From Pedobacter yonginensis (GTDB lineage Bacteria > Bacteroidota > Bacteroidia > Sphingobacteriales > Sphingobacteriaceae): a stretch of 64,000 nt of DNA. Shown piece after piece: positions 34,165 through 43,567 of this stretch; the stretch's first letter is position 1, and every line of letters starts with the position of its first letter. A program made the translations under genes and the position numbers. The stretch is taken from assembly GCF_003173595.1 (NCBI RefSeq), contig NZ_QGNZ01000001.1:868001-932000 (forward strand). The letters run 5' to 3'. A model generated the notes under the pieces. It did no database searches. It saw only the letters and a program-made list of their open reading frames with translations, and was not told where the DNA came from.

Positions 34165-35469
34165 CTAGTATAATGTAAATTCTACACGACGGTTTTGTTG
34201 ACGACCAGCTGCAGTTTTGTTGGTTGCAATTGGTTGATCAGGTCCGTAACCAGTAGCTTCGATTCTTGATGCATTAGCACCTTGAGAAACTAAATAAGCT
34301 TTTACGGCTTCTGCTCTATCTTTTGATAAACGTAAGTTTAATTCTCTGCCACCAGTGTTATCTGTGTGTCCAGCTAATTTTAAACTGAAGTTTTTCTCAA
34401 TCAATAGGTTAGCAACTCTATCTAAGGTAGCATTTGATTTAGAACGGATTGTTGATTTACCTAAATCGAATTCTAAGTTTGAGATTGCATCTCTAACCAC
34501 TTTACGGTCAGCTTCTGTAATTACCGTAGTTTCTTTGATAACTTTAGTTGTTGGTGCAGCTAATGGACAACCAGAACCATCTACAACAGTTCCTGAAGGT
34601 GTACCAGGGCATTTATCAAATTTATTAGCTACTCCATCATTATCATCGTCAGCTAAATCTTTAGCATATTGATCTCTATCTCTTTGTGCATTTTGCTCAG
34701 CAGTAGATAATGCTCTTCTTAATTCAGCACTTTCTTCTGCGCTTTGTTTACGCAAATCTGCTACTGCACTGTAGTTTTGCAATTGAGAGTTTTCTTTGTT
34801 TCCTAAAGCAAATTCTAAACCAGCGTGTGCATATGAGAATCTACTTTCGTTATAAGCATTTTTAACGGTTGGAGATGATTTGATAAAGTTGATGTCGTAA
34901 CCTAAATCAATATTGATTCCTTTTGATACACCAAATTTAAATCCAACTCCAGTTGGGATGAACCAACCTTCTCTAGCGTTAAATACTTCAGTGTTTCCAA
35001 TTTGAGAATCTGAAGACATATAACCAGCACCCGCTTTTACGTATGGAATTAATACTGCATTCTCTGTGTTTAAGCTAAAGTTGGCAATATTCAATACTGC
35101 TGTTAATGATCCTGACCAAGAGATGCTATTTTTTTGCTCAAGATTAGTTGGAGTTACTGTACCGTTTGGTGTATAGTTAGCAGTTTTAATGTCTCCACGT
35201 AGGAAGTCTGCTTGTAAACCTAAGGCAGGTAAAATTTGTTTTTTTACGAATGCACCGTAACCAATACTTTTAAACTCTCTTGCGTCAACGCTTCCACCAC
35301 CTAGAAAAGTGTTTTGGCTTAATATACCTCCATGTGCACCTACGCTCCATGTTCTTAATGATTGTTTTCCAAATCTACCAGATGTAGTTGGGGTCTCCTG
35401 TGCGAACAATTGTGATGATAAACCTAATAAAGCAATCAACATTGTTGATTTTGTAATTTTTGAATTCAT
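34165..35469 (-). CDS. OmpA-family outer membrane protein
   Basis: 434 residues. Signal peptide (MNSKITKSTMLIALLGLSSQLFAQ-like, cleaved after FA), an eight-strand-type barrel to about residue 225, a helical linker (EESAELRRALSTAEQ), a thrombospondin type 3-like calcium motif (DDDNDGVANKFDKCPGTPSG, about 271-290) and a C-terminal OmpA peptidoglycan-binding domain (LAGHTDNTGGRELNLRLSKDRAEAV). Links outer membrane to cell wall. Usually abundant; its terminator and long AT-rich upstream region agree with strong single-gene expression. Confidence 0.95.
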   Translation of the reverse strand: MNSKITKSTMLIALLGLSSQLFAQETPTTSGRFGKQSLRTWSVGAHGGILSQNTFLGGGSVDAREFKSIGYGAFVKKQILPALGLQADFLRGDIKTANYTPNGTVTPTNLEQKNSISWSGSLTAVLNIANFSLNTENAVLIPYVKAGAGYMSSDSQIGNTEVFNAREGWFIPTGVGFKFGVSKGINIDLGYDINFIKSSPTVKNAYNESRFSYAHAGLEFALGNKENSQLQNYSAVADLRKQSAEESAELRRALSTAEQNAQRDRDQYAKDLADDDNDGVANKFDKCPGTPSGTVVDGSGCPLAAPTTKVIKETTVITEADRKVVRDAISNLEFDLGKSTIRSKSNATLDRVANLLIEKNFSLKLAGHTDNTGGRELNLRLSKDRAEAVKAYLVSQGANASRIEATGYGPDQPIATNKTAAGRQQNRRVEFTLY

Positions 35470-35704
35470 GTTTTTATTTTTTGTAAATAATAGTCATACA
35501 ACAGCTTTCTAGTCATACTGTTTTAACCCCCACATGAAAAAATCTTGCCAAAATTAGTTAAATCGTCGTAAACACCATATAATCAATAAATTACAATATT
35601 AAAATTATTTCACAAAAATGTTACCCAACAGACTTTACATACCTGAAATTGGATAGATTACTGTACAAAATCGTAAACATTCAGGAAAATAGTTGGATAA
35701 ACTG
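35470..35704. other. intergenic, upstream of the ompA-like gene
   Basis: AT-rich 235 bases presumed to hold the ompA promoter and 5' leader; no exact TAnnTTTG box or hairpin stands out. Confidence 0.3.
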
Positions 35705-36367
35705 TCACTTAACGGATGGATTTTTCTTGCCACTTAAGAGCATTTCAAGCGCCTTATTCACTCTAGCATTTCTAGTTTTTTCTTGTTTGGCTGATAAGAT
35801 CCATAGCACATATTCTTTCTGATGTGAATAAGCCAAATCATTAAAATAGTTTAAAGCTGCTTGATGCGGAATTAAGGCCTCGGACAGATCTTCTGGAAGT
35901 TTTACTTTTTTGTTTTCTGTATCTATGTAAGCACCAAACTCATTGGTTTTGATGTGGTCGTTACGCATACCAGATGGTTTCACTTCAGAAATTAGCTTCA
36001 ACCTCAACCCAGTCCAAATTTCGTTAACAGCGGCCGATGCGCAAGGAGCTAAACCGAAAACCTCAAGCTCCTTCCATGTTTTCATTAAATCTAAATCGGT
36101 TTCGATTTTAGAATTTTTCTTGGGGCTAAATACCCAAAAAATAGTTTTTGCATGTATTCGGCTCAAATTCCCTTCTATCTGTAAATGAAGCTGTTTTTTG
36201 CTGGTTGAAAAGGTGATTATGGCATCAAAATCCATTGAACCATCAAAGTTGAAGGTTACATCATTGGGAATTTCCCCAAAAATATCACTTGCATTTTCTG
36301 GTGCATTTTCTACCTTAACAACGAAATTAGGCTTTATTTGAAGTTTTTTTAAAAAGAGATTTTGCAT
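35705..36367 (-). CDS. YdeI/OmpD-associated family protein with DUF1905-like N-terminus
   Basis: About 220 residues from Met at 36367 (MQNLFLKKLQIKP); Met at 36388 or 36409 is also possible. The N-terminal part (VVKVENAPENASDIFG) resembles DUF1905-type domains, and the C-terminal block PEDLSEALIPHQAALNYFNDLAYSHQKEYVLWI-type text ending in RVNKALEMLLSGKK is typical of the YdeI/OmpD-associated family. The motif set is conserved but the biochemical role is unknown; E. coli YdeI has been tied to antimicrobial peptide resistance. Confidence 0.85.
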   Translation of the reverse strand: MQNLFLKKLQIKPNFVVKVENAPENASDIFGEIPNDVTFNFDGSMDFDAIITFSTSKKQLHLQIEGNLSRIHAKTIFWVFSPKKNSKIETDLDLMKTWKELEVFGLAPCASAAVNEIWTGLRLKLISEVKPSGMRNDHIKTNEFGAYIDTENKKVKLPEDLSEALIPHQAALNYFNDLAYSHQKEYVLWILSAKQEKTRNARVNKALEMLLSGKKNPSVK

Positions 36368-36500
36368 TTTTTGTTCAAAAATTATCATTAATAGTGTTCC
36401 AAACTCCAATTTATCAAAAAAAGACCCTAGTTACAAATTTCACTTGACTATAGTATTTAACTAATCGACGCTGTTATCTCTGAGGCGCAACTCCCTTAAC

Positions 36501-36600
36501 CGTCATCTCGACTGGAGCGCAGCGGAACGCAGAGATCCTTGAAAGCAATAACAAAAATCACATTAAAAGATTTCTCCACTACGGTCGAAAGGACGATCAT
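36501..36600. repeat. intergenic repeat, GTCATCTCGA family
   Basis: CGTCATCTCGACTGGAGCGC at the left and ATTTCTCCACTACGGTCGAA plus GGACGATC at the right form an imperfect inverted pair. The same two halves recur at 62991..63197. Flanking bases 36410..36686 contain no gene. Confidence 0.65.
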
Positions 36601-36686
36601 TTAATGGTCACCGAGATTGGGCGCAGGGAAAGGGAGAAATTTCAGAGCTTGTATTCAGAGCCCTCAAGGTTCTGAATGCTGGTAAA

Positions 36687-37217
36687 TTACAATCTTAACT
36701 TCGCAAAGAAATCCCAGAAAACGATGCCGGCAGAAATCACGATATTAAAAGAATGCTTGGTGCCAAATTGTGGTATTTCAATGCACTCATCAATTTTGGC
36801 CATAACTTCATCGCTCACGCCGTCCACCTCATTGCCAAAAATTAGGGCATATTTTTTATCAGGATTGGGCGTGAAAGCATTCAGCATAGTGCTTTTCTCG
36901 GCTTGTTCTATGGCCACAATTTCGTAACCCAAGGTTCTTAGTTCATCAATGGCCTCCATAGTGCTTGGATAGTGAATCCAATCGACAGATTGCGTGGCCC
37001 CCAAAGCCGTTTTTTCAATCTCTCTGTGTGGTGGTTGCGCAGTAATGCCACAGAGTACCACTTTCTCTAAGGCAAATCCATCAGCGGTTCTAAATATCGA
37101 ACCAATGTTGTGCATACTTCGTACATTATCCAAAACGGCAATGACAGGTAATTTTTCTTGCGCTTTAAATGATTCGATATCTGGACGGTTTAACTCGTCT
37201 AATTTTAATTTTCTCAT
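36687..37217 (-). CDS. TrmH/SpoU-family RNA methyltransferase
   Basis: Trefoil-knot (SPOUT) enzyme that 2'-O-methylates tRNA or rRNA, 176 residues. Motifs: VIAVLDNVRSMHNIGSIFRTADGF (motif 1), ALIFGNEVDGVSDEV (motif 2) and SFNIVISAGIVFWDFF (motif 3). It is a short form without an N-terminal substrate-binding domain, so the target (for example tRNA G18) is unresolved. Confidence 0.94.
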   Translation of the reverse strand: MRKLKLDELNRPDIESFKAQEKLPVIAVLDNVRSMHNIGSIFRTADGFALEKVVLCGITAQPPHREIEKTALGATQSVDWIHYPSTMEAIDELRTLGYEIVAIEQAEKSTMLNAFTPNPDKKYALIFGNEVDGVSDEVMAKIDECIEIPQFGTKHSFNIVISAGIVFWDFFAKLRL

Positions 37218-37390
37218 GTCTAAATTTTACCAAAACACCTAAATTACTTCAATCATCAATGATTGAGAGTGCAGTGGTTTTATTTTTTTTACCCTAATCA
37301 GAATACTTCAATCCAAATGATCAAAAATATTTATTAAAGCGAACAATAATAGTATGTTTGTTTAGGAAACAAAGCCCTAAGTTACAATTT

Positions 37391-38437
37391 ATGAGCATTC
37401 AGCAAACACCCACAGGAAATTTTATTGATGGCGAAGAAGTCATCGCGATTGAACTTACCAATAGCAAAGGTACTTATGTAAAAATCTTTAATTATGGCGC
37501 CACAATAAATAAGTTCGTTGTTAAAAATGCGCATGGCGATATGCAGGATATTGTTCTTGGCTTTGATGATTTTGAACAGTATCTGGATAAAGATTACCTA
37601 AAAAACAACCCGTATCTGGGCGCAGTGGTTGGGCGTTACGCCAATAGAATTAAAGATGGTCGCTTGACAATAGATGAAAAAATCTATCAATTAGAAAAAA
37701 ATGATGGTGCAAATTGTTTGCACGGCGGTTTGCTTGGCTTCGATAAAAAAGTATGGGATATTGTGGATTGGAACGAGGAACAATCGTTGGTTACGCTTCA
37801 ATATGAAAGTGTTGGTGGTGAAGAAAACTTTCCCGGAAATTTAATCGTGGATTTAACTTTCGAACTTACTGAAAATGATGAGCTTATATTAAGTTATGAG
37901 GCTGAAACAGATCAAGCTACAGCCATTAATTTAACACACCATGGCTATTTTAATCTAGCGCCAGAGGGCGGATATATTGGCAAACATAAACAACAGATTT
38001 TTGCATCAAACTACCTCGAACAGGATGAAAATTATTGTGTTACAGGTAAATTAATTGCAGTGAAAGATTCTCCGCTTGATTTTACTCAAGCTAAATACCT
38101 AGATCAAAACTGGAATCCGGATTATGGTTATGACCAAACCTTTGTTTTGGATAAGATTTATGGAGATTTATCTTTAGCAAGCAAAACAAATGAGGAGCAA
38201 AGCGGTTTAACATTAAGTATTTACACTACCGAACCTGTAGCGCATTTATATACCGCTAAGTATTTAAGTGTTAAGAATGGAAAAGGCGGAAAAGACTATA
38301 ATGGCTTTGATGCCTTTTGTGTAGAAACTCAACATCATCCAAATGGGATTAACATTCCAGAATTTCCATCAACCATTTTACGTCCGGAAGACTTATACAC
38401 GCAAACAACCATTTACAAAGTTTCACTTAACAAGTAA
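37391..38437 (+). CDS. galM: aldose 1-epimerase
   Basis: Interconverts alpha and beta anomers of galactose and glucose. 348 residues from ATG at 37391 (the frame starts at a TTG at 37358, which is less likely). Family landmarks: YGATINKFVVKNAHGDMQDIVLGFDD, GRYANRIKDG, NLTHHGYFNLAPEGG with the catalytic His, DQTFVLD and CVETQHHPNGINIPEFPS with the catalytic Glu. No signal peptide, so cytoplasmic. The DUF1398 gene follows after two bases. Confidence 0.95.
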   Translation: MSIQQTPTGNFIDGEEVIAIELTNSKGTYVKIFNYGATINKFVVKNAHGDMQDIVLGFDDFEQYLDKDYLKNNPYLGAVVGRYANRIKDGRLTIDEKIYQLEKNDGANCLHGGLLGFDKKVWDIVDWNEEQSLVTLQYESVGGEENFPGNLIVDLTFELTENDELILSYEAETDQATAINLTHHGYFNLAPEGGYIGKHKQQIFASNYLEQDENYCVTGKLIAVKDSPLDFTQAKYLDQNWNPDYGYDQTFVLDKIYGDLSLASKTNEEQSGLTLSIYTTEPVAHLYTAKYLSVKNGKGGKDYNGFDAFCVETQHHPNGINIPEFPSTILRPEDLYTQTTIYKVSLNK

Positions 38438-38439
38438 TT

Positions 38440-38838
38440 ATGTTCAGCATTGAAGAAATTAAAATTGCAGAATCCAAAATAGAAACAGGGGCCGATTTCC
38501 CAAAATTTATATCAGAAATTAAAGCTTTGGGTGTAAAACGAAACGACGTTTATGTTTCTAATGGCTTATCAGTTTACTTTGATGGGGATGACCACTCGCA
38601 GCAAGTGAGCCCAGATGAATACCCTAATTTGGTCATCAACGATGAATCATCCGTAGAGAAATTGAAACACGCTCTAAGTGTTCACCAAAGTGGAGAAACC
38701 GATTTTACTACATTTTGTAAGCAAGCTGCAGATGCTGGCGTTGAGAAATGGGTAATTGATGTGGATGAAATGACCTGTACATACTTAGATTCGGAAGGAC
38801 ATGAGCTGATTAAAGAAAATATTCCGCAGGTTGTTTAG
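38440..38838 (+). CDS. DUF1398 family protein
   Basis: 132 residues that fit the DUF1398 (YbcV-like) family: opening FSIEEIKIAESKIETGADFPKFI, the central YVSNGLSVYFDGDDH, and the closing GVEKWVIDVDEMTCTYLD. Function of the family is unknown. It is two bases after galM, so cotranscription is near certain, but a sugar role should not be assumed. Confidence 0.88.
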   Translation: MFSIEEIKIAESKIETGADFPKFISEIKALGVKRNDVYVSNGLSVYFDGDDHSQQVSPDEYPNLVINDESSVEKLKHALSVHQSGETDFTTFCKQAADAGVEKWVIDVDEMTCTYLDSEGHELIKENIPQVV

Positions 38839-38872
38839 ACGACAGTTTTGTGTATTAGCTTGAGTTCTTTTT

Positions 38873-39053
38873 AAGACTAAAGGAGAAAGACCAAAGGAAA
38901 AAGACTAAAGCAAAAAGACCAAAGGAGAAAGACCAAAGGGGAAAAGACTAAAGCAAAAAGACCAAAGAAAAAAGACCGAAGGGGAAAGACCGAAGGGGAA
39001 AGACCGAAGGGGAAAGACTAAAGGAGAAAGGCCAAAGGGGATAGACTAAAGGA
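38873..39053 (+). repeat. 14-bp tandem repeat, 13 units
   Basis: Units of the form AAAGACYAAAGGRGA repeat with the GAC (one unit GCC) at 38875, 38889, 38903, 38917, 38931, 38946, 38960, 38974, 38988, 39002, 39016, 39030 and 39044: every step is 14 except one of 15. The plus strand is almost pure purine. It lies downstream of the DUF1398 gene and is not open in a meaningful frame. Confidence 0.95.
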
Positions 39054-39066
39054 AATAAACATCCAT

Positions 39067-39096
39067 TAAGATGCTGAAATAAATTCAGCATGACGC
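39067..39096. repeat. palindromic repeat copy
   Basis: AAGATGCTGAAATAAATTCA followed by GCATGACG, matching the family at 23987..24190 (opposite orientation), directly after the 14-bp tandem array. Confidence 0.75.
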
Positions 39097-39198
39097 GCTC
39101 ATACTAAATTTATTTAAGGGTATCTGCTATTCCCAATTGTACTATCTTTAAAATGAGGAATTTGCCAAACATCCTCATTTTATATCATTTATCGCAAC

Positions 39199-40059
39199 CT
39201 AAATCCTTTCGAGAACCATTTTAATGGCCTGCTCCACAATTTTGTTGGGGTTTTGGCTAAATTCTAACTTCACACGACTTGCCAAAATAGCATTTACCGA
39301 TAAGGCTTTATGACCCAAAACTTTAGCTAAGGCATAAATTCCAGCGGTTTCCATTTCCAAATTGGTGATGCGATTATGATTGCTTTTGAAGCTATTGATT
39401 AAGCCTATAAAATTTGACACTGCATTTTTCGCCCTAACTTGCCGACCTTGTGGTGCATAAAAGCCTGGTGCAGTAACCGTAATGCCCTTTTCCATATCTT
39501 TCCCAATGGTGTTTAAGAGAACGTCGTTTGCAGAAGTGAGGTAAGGATGGATGTTTTTTAAATGTGCAAAGTGTGTTTTAACTTCATCAAGTAAACTTCG
39601 TTCATCGCCAGCAAGTTCGTGGATGTAGTAATTCATTAAAGCATCCATACCCAAACCAAAACTAGATGCCAAAATTGTACCCATTGGTACGTCTGGCTGT
39701 ACAGCACCTGAGGTTCCGATACGAATGATGTTTAAGGATGTTAGATTGGTTTTTACCTCACGAGTGTGGAAGTCGATATTCACCAAAGCATCAAGTTCAT
39801 TTAAAACAATATCAATGTTATCCGTTCCGATACCTGTGGAAAGCACCGTAATTCTTTTCTGTCCAACAAAACCGGTATGGGTAATGAATTCACGCTTGCC
39901 TTTTTTGAATTCTATGCGATCGAAATGTTTACTTACTTCACCAACACGATCGGGATCGCCAACGGTTATTACCGTTTCGGCAACATCTTCTGGCAGTAAA
40001 TTTAAATGATAGATACTGCCATCGGGATTAATGATTAAGTCACTTTCAGCTATTTTCAT
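39199..40059 (-). CDS. nucleoside phosphorylase, uridine phosphorylase-like
   Basis: 286 residues of the NP-I family, which splits nucleosides with phosphate. Visible: VITVGDPDRVGEVSKHFD, GFVGQKRITVLSTGIGTDNIDIVLNEL, IIRIGTSGAVQPDVPMG and the purine/uridine-site block NLEMETAGIYALAKVLGHKA with the conserved Glu-Met-Glu. The GSSG-type pocket and the length fit uridine phosphorylase better than hexameric purine phosphorylases, but the base is not certain. It lies 55 bases after yigZ on the same strand. Confidence 0.93.
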   Translation of the reverse strand: MKIAESDLIINPDGSIYHLNLLPEDVAETVITVGDPDRVGEVSKHFDRIEFKKGKREFITHTGFVGQKRITVLSTGIGTDNIDIVLNELDALVNIDFHTREVKTNLTSLNIIRIGTSGAVQPDVPMGTILASSFGLGMDALMNYYIHELAGDERSLLDEVKTHFAHLKNIHPYLTSANDVLLNTIGKDMEKGITVTAPGFYAPQGRQVRAKNAVSNFIGLINSFKSNHNRITNLEMETAGIYALAKVLGHKALSVNAILASRVKLEFSQNPNKIVEQAIKMVLERI

Positions 40060-40114
40060 GGGGTTCAGTATGGTATGAAATTTTAATTGTCAAACACTTA
40101 GCTCAAGCAGATAC

Positions 40115-40729
40115 CTACGTTGTACTGAGGTATTTCAGTTTTGCGCCGTCTATTTTATCAAACTTAGTTAAAACTTGATTCAGTTGTGCTTTTCTCACCT
40201 CAAAAGTTAATGTGCAGTGTATATCGAAATTTTGGGAAAGCATGTCTAAACTTTCTTCCTTCAGCAATTTCATCACATCGTTCATTTGCAAGTATTCAAA
40301 TTGCACCTCGTAAACATCGTTAACGGTTTTCGTGATTATGGTGCCCGCCTTAATTGCCTCTATACTAGCCATTTTATAGGCATTGATTAAACCAGGAACA
40401 CCCAATAAAGTTCCACCAAAATAGCGCACTACGACAATTAAAATGTTGGTCAAATCTTCTGATAAAAGACAGTTCAAAATCGGCCGACCCGCCGTCCCAG
40501 AGGGTTCTCCATCATCATTAATTCTAAAAATTGATCGATCTGGCGTTAAACGGTAGGCATAGCAAAAATGCCTTGCTTTGACATGTTCACTCCTTAAACC
40601 AGATATTATAGGTTTAATTTCCGCTTCCGAACGAATAGGATAGGCATAACCTATAAACTTACTCCCCTTATCGCGAAAAACACCTTCTGATGGCTTGGAA
40701 ATTGTTTTGTAAGAATCATCGAATAGCAT
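40115..40729 (-). CDS. YigZ/IMPACT family protein
   Basis: 204 residues of the UPF0029/IMPACT family: KGSKFIGYAYPIRSEAEI, HFCYAYRL, DDGEPSGTAGRPIL and IVVVRYFGGTLLGVPGLINAY, followed by a DUF1949-type C-terminal domain. The family is thought to act in translation or ribosome-linked regulation; the exact role is unclear. Overlaps the end of the EamA-type gene by 14 bases, so it is translationally coupled in the ribD-EamA-yigZ operon. Confidence 0.92.
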   Translation of the reverse strand: MLFDDSYKTISKPSEGVFRDKGSKFIGYAYPIRSEAEIKPIISGLRSEHVKARHFCYAYRLTPDRSIFRINDDGEPSGTAGRPILNCLLSEDLTNILIVVVRYFGGTLLGVPGLINAYKMASIEAIKAGTIITKTVNDVYEVQFEYLQMNDVMKLLKEESLDMLSQNFDIHCTLTFEVRKAQLNQVLTKFDKIDGAKLKYLSTT

Positions 40730-41585
40730 GCAACTGAGATAACGTTATAAAAATGATTGCAACCAAGGCAAATAGTATTCCTGCATAATTCAGCTTGCTT
40801 AACTTTTCTTTAAATATGATGATTCCGATCAGGCTACCCAGCACAATAACACCCAAATTCATAGCTGCAAATACAGTTGATGGGTTTTGAGCCAGTGCTT
40901 GGTGGGCTTTCAAATAGAACAAAATATTGCCGAAGTTAAACATCCCTAAGATTAAGCCACAGGCCAAATTAACCAGTTGCAATTTGGTTTTTTTAGCTAG
41001 TAGCATGACCACCACAATAATTAAGGAGACACAAAAGGCCAAACAAAACACAGTGAACAGGGAAGTGGTGTAAGGCAGCGATTTAAATAGTGCTATTTGC
41101 TTAAAAAGAACATCAATAAAACCAAAACCAAGAAATACCAATATTGGATATAACCAATTGTTTGTTTGGTCGCCATCCTTTTCCTTCCTAAAAAAGGTAA
41201 AAAATATGGCTAAAAACCCTATGCCCAAACCAATAAGCTTATATGCATTAAATTCTTCTTTAAAAATAAAATAGGCAGCAACTATTGGGATAAACAAAGA
41301 TAGACGCTGTGCAATATCCGTTTTAACAATACCCAATTTTTTAACGGATGCAGCAAGAATCAAAAATATAGATGGCAGCAATATTGCCAAGCCCATGTAA
41401 ATAGGCCAGGGTGCATCTGCATGTAGCGCTTTAATATCGGGTTTGAAGAACAGAAAGCACAATGACAATGCGGCGAAATAGTTAACCGTAACGGCTTGGA
41501 TAATGCTGATTTGATATCGTTTGGCCAGCTTTAACAATACGGCAACGGTTACACTACAAAGAACACTTAAAATAATGTATATCAT
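40716..41585 (-). CDS. EamA/DMT-family transporter
   Basis: 289-residue inner-membrane protein with about ten hydrophobic helices, the two-repeat layout of drug/metabolite transporters (EamA). Opens MIYIILSVLCSVTVAVLLKLAKRY and its second half has GLILGMFNFGNILFYLKAHQAL-like text. Substrate unknown; a metabolite exporter or uptake protein. Its ATG shares bases with the ribD stop (TAATG), so the pair is coupled. Confidence 0.88.
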   Translation of the reverse strand: MIYIILSVLCSVTVAVLLKLAKRYQISIIQAVTVNYFAALSLCFLFFKPDIKALHADAPWPIYMGLAILLPSIFLILAASVKKLGIVKTDIAQRLSLFIPIVAAYFIFKEEFNAYKLIGLGIGFLAIFFTFFRKEKDGDQTNNWLYPILVFLGFGFIDVLFKQIALFKSLPYTTSLFTVFCLAFCVSLIIVVVMLLAKKTKLQLVNLACGLILGMFNFGNILFYLKAHQALAQNPSTVFAAMNLGVIVLGSLIGIIIFKEKLSKLNYAGILFALVAIIFITLSQLHAIR

Positions 41586-42637
41586 TAAATTGTATGGTTT
41601 ATATAAATAGAAAGTTTATCCAGTCCAATATGGATTTGCTCTCGTAATTCACCGTTAATAATAGGCGATCGCAATCCATTTGGCCAGCTGTTTGGGGCAG
41701 TGAATACACGGGCCTCATCCCAAAGATTAGCGGTTAAAAACTGATTTAAAATGTTTGCACCGCCTTCAATAATTACAGATTGTACATCCATCAGGTACAG
41801 CTGAAATGCTATTTTTTGGGCCAAATAGAAGTGCATATCTTCCATCTGAATGTAATGAACATTGTCAATCACATCAGTTTTAACCTCATTAAAGATGATG
41901 GTTTTGGCTGCGCTATTGAAAATGTGGTTACTTTGCGGAACCTGCAAGTCTTTGTCAATAACTAATCGAACGGGGTTTTTACCAGGCCATTCTCTGCTGG
42001 TTAATTGTGGATTATCCATAATTGCCGTTTGCTTGCCAATTAAAATGGCATCTTCTTCAGTACGCCATTGATGGGTTAAACGTTTGGCTAAGGCACCGCT
42101 AATCCACTTCTGGTGACCATCTAGGGTGCTAAAATAACCATTAGCGGTTTCGGCCCACTTTAAAATGATATAAGGGCGTTGTTTTTGTATTCTAGAAAAA
42201 AACCTCCGATTAAAATATTTACACTCCTCATCTAAAATTCCGCTTTCAACCTCAATTCTAGCATTTTTTAATTTTTCAATGCCCTTGCCATCAACACCAG
42301 AAAATGGATCTCTGTTGCCAATAACTACTTTTTTTAGTTTGTGCTTTACGAATAAATCGGCACAAGGGGGTGTTTTTCCGAAATGGGCACAAGGCTCTAA
42401 ATTTACGTATGCAGTGGCTTGTTGCAGAAGGGTTTCTGCATCTGCTCCAAATCGATCAATAACGGCTTTCACAGCATTTGGTTCTGCATGTGCTTCGCCA
42501 TATTTTTGGTGGTAGCCCTCACCAATAATTTTATCATCAACAACAATTACGCAGCCCACCATCGGGTTTGGGCTTACATTTCCAATTCCCAGCACGGCCA
42601 GCTCCAAACATCGTTTAATATAAAATTCGTGAGTCAT
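41585..42637 (-). CDS. ribD: riboflavin biosynthesis deaminase/reductase
   Basis: Bifunctional enzyme of riboflavin synthesis, 350 residues from ATG at 42637 (three extra codons to 42646 would sit inside the promoter box at 42644..42651). N-terminal deaminase: NPMVGCVIV, the zinc motif HAEPNA and PCAHFGKTPPCADL. C-terminal reductase: RPYIILKWAETANGYFS, DAILIGKQTAIMDNPQLT and VQSVIIEGGANILNQFL. Both domains look intact. First gene of a ribD-EamA-yigZ operon; divergent from prmC by 81 bases. No FMN riboswitch is present in that gap. Confidence 0.96.
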   Translation of the reverse strand: MTHEFYIKRCLELAVLGIGNVSPNPMVGCVIVVDDKIIGEGYHQKYGEAHAEPNAVKAVIDRFGADAETLLQQATAYVNLEPCAHFGKTPPCADLFVKHKLKKVVIGNRDPFSGVDGKGIEKLKNARIEVESGILDEECKYFNRRFFSRIQKQRPYIILKWAETANGYFSTLDGHQKWISGALAKRLTHQWRTEEDAILIGKQTAIMDNPQLTSREWPGKNPVRLVIDKDLQVPQSNHIFNSAAKTIIFNEVKTDVIDNVHYIQMEDMHFYLAQKIAFQLYLMDVQSVIIEGGANILNQFLTANLWDEARVFTAPNSWPNGLRSPIINGELREQIHIGLDKLSIYINHTI

Positions 42638-42643
42638 TAAAAG

Positions 42644-42651
42644 CAAAAGTA
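42644..42651 (-). promoter_or_regulatory. -7 promoter box for ribD
   Basis: Minus strand TACTTTTG matches TAnnTTTG, six bases before the ATG at 42637, supporting that start and a near-leaderless message. Confidence 0.4.
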
Positions 42652-42718
42652 GTAAAAAATGGAAGATGGGTAGGTTAAAATAAACTCGATATCACTTCAA
42701 ATCGTTAATTTTACATCA

Positions 42719-43567
42719 ATGAGAATAGGAGAACTAGAAGAGCATTTCCAATTGGAGCTTGAGGAGATTTACGATATTGATGAAAGCAAGGCTTTATTTA
42801 GCCTTGCGGCCGAAAATGTCTTGAAGTTATCGCCAAGTAAATTGAAAATGATTAGAGATATTTCCCTCTCTTTTATCGATTTCCAAAAACTCCTCAGCAT
42901 CTTAAATGATTTAAAAATAGGAAAGCCCATTCAACACATTCTGGGCGAGGCGCATTTTTATGGTTCTATATTTAAGGTAAATGAGCATGTTTTAATTCCC
43001 CGGCCAGAAACAGAAGAATTGGTAGATTGGGTAATCCACGATTTGGCGGGGAGGGCAGATATTCAGGTTTTAGATATTGGAACGGGTTCAGGCTGTATCC
43101 CGATCAGCATTAAAAAATATCTTCCTCAGGTTAAAGTTACTACAATAGATATTTCGAGCAGAGCAATAGCTACCGCCCAAGAAAATGCCAACATGATTAA
43201 TACCGATGTGAAGTTTATTGAGGCCGACATCTTAACCTATAAAACCGACTTAAAGTTTGATGTAATTGTGAGTAACCCTCCATATATCAGGGCATTAGAA
43301 AAAGAAGCCATGCATCAAAATGTACTTTCCTTCGAACCACACATCGCTTTATTTGTAACGGATGATGAGCCCCTTATTTTTTATAGTAAGATTGCGGATT
43401 TTGCCCTTTCCAACTTAAACAACAATGGACTTTTGTATTTTGAGATTAACGAATATTTGGGTGATGAAACCCTAAACATGCTAAAAGACAAGGGCTTAGA
43501 TACCATTGAATTAAGAAAAGATATGCAAGGAAAAGATCGGATGGTGAAAGTTTTAGTCAACCGATAA
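42719..43567 (+). CDS. prmC: peptide chain release factor N5-glutamine methyltransferase
   Basis: Methylates the GGQ glutamine of release factors RF1/RF2. 282 residues. The N-terminal helical domain is followed by the signature IQHILGEAHFYGSIFKVNEHVLIPRPETEELVDW, the SAM site VLDIGTGSGCIPISI and the catalytic NPPYI. It ends at 43567 and the convergent xerD-like gene ends at 43568, so the stop codons abut. Confidence 0.96.
   Translation: MRIGELEEHFQLELEEIYDIDESKALFSLAAENVLKLSPSKLKMIRDISLSFIDFQKLLSILNDLKIGKPIQHILGEAHFYGSIFKVNEHVLIPRPETEELVDWVIHDLAGRADIQVLDIGTGSGCIPISIKKYLPQVKVTTIDISSRAIATAQENANMINTDVKFIEADILTYKTDLKFDVIVSNPPYIRALEKEAMHQNVLSFEPHIALFVTDDEPLIFYSKIADFALSNLNNNGLLYFEINEYLGDETLNMLKDKGLDTIELRKDMQGKDRMVKVLVNR

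Noticed and set aside
38873..39053. CRISPR array
   Set aside because: Units are contiguous 14-bp repeats without unique spacers and there are no cas genes.
42638..42718. FMN riboswitch before ribD
   Set aside because: The divergent gap is only 81 bases and lacks RFN-element sequence.
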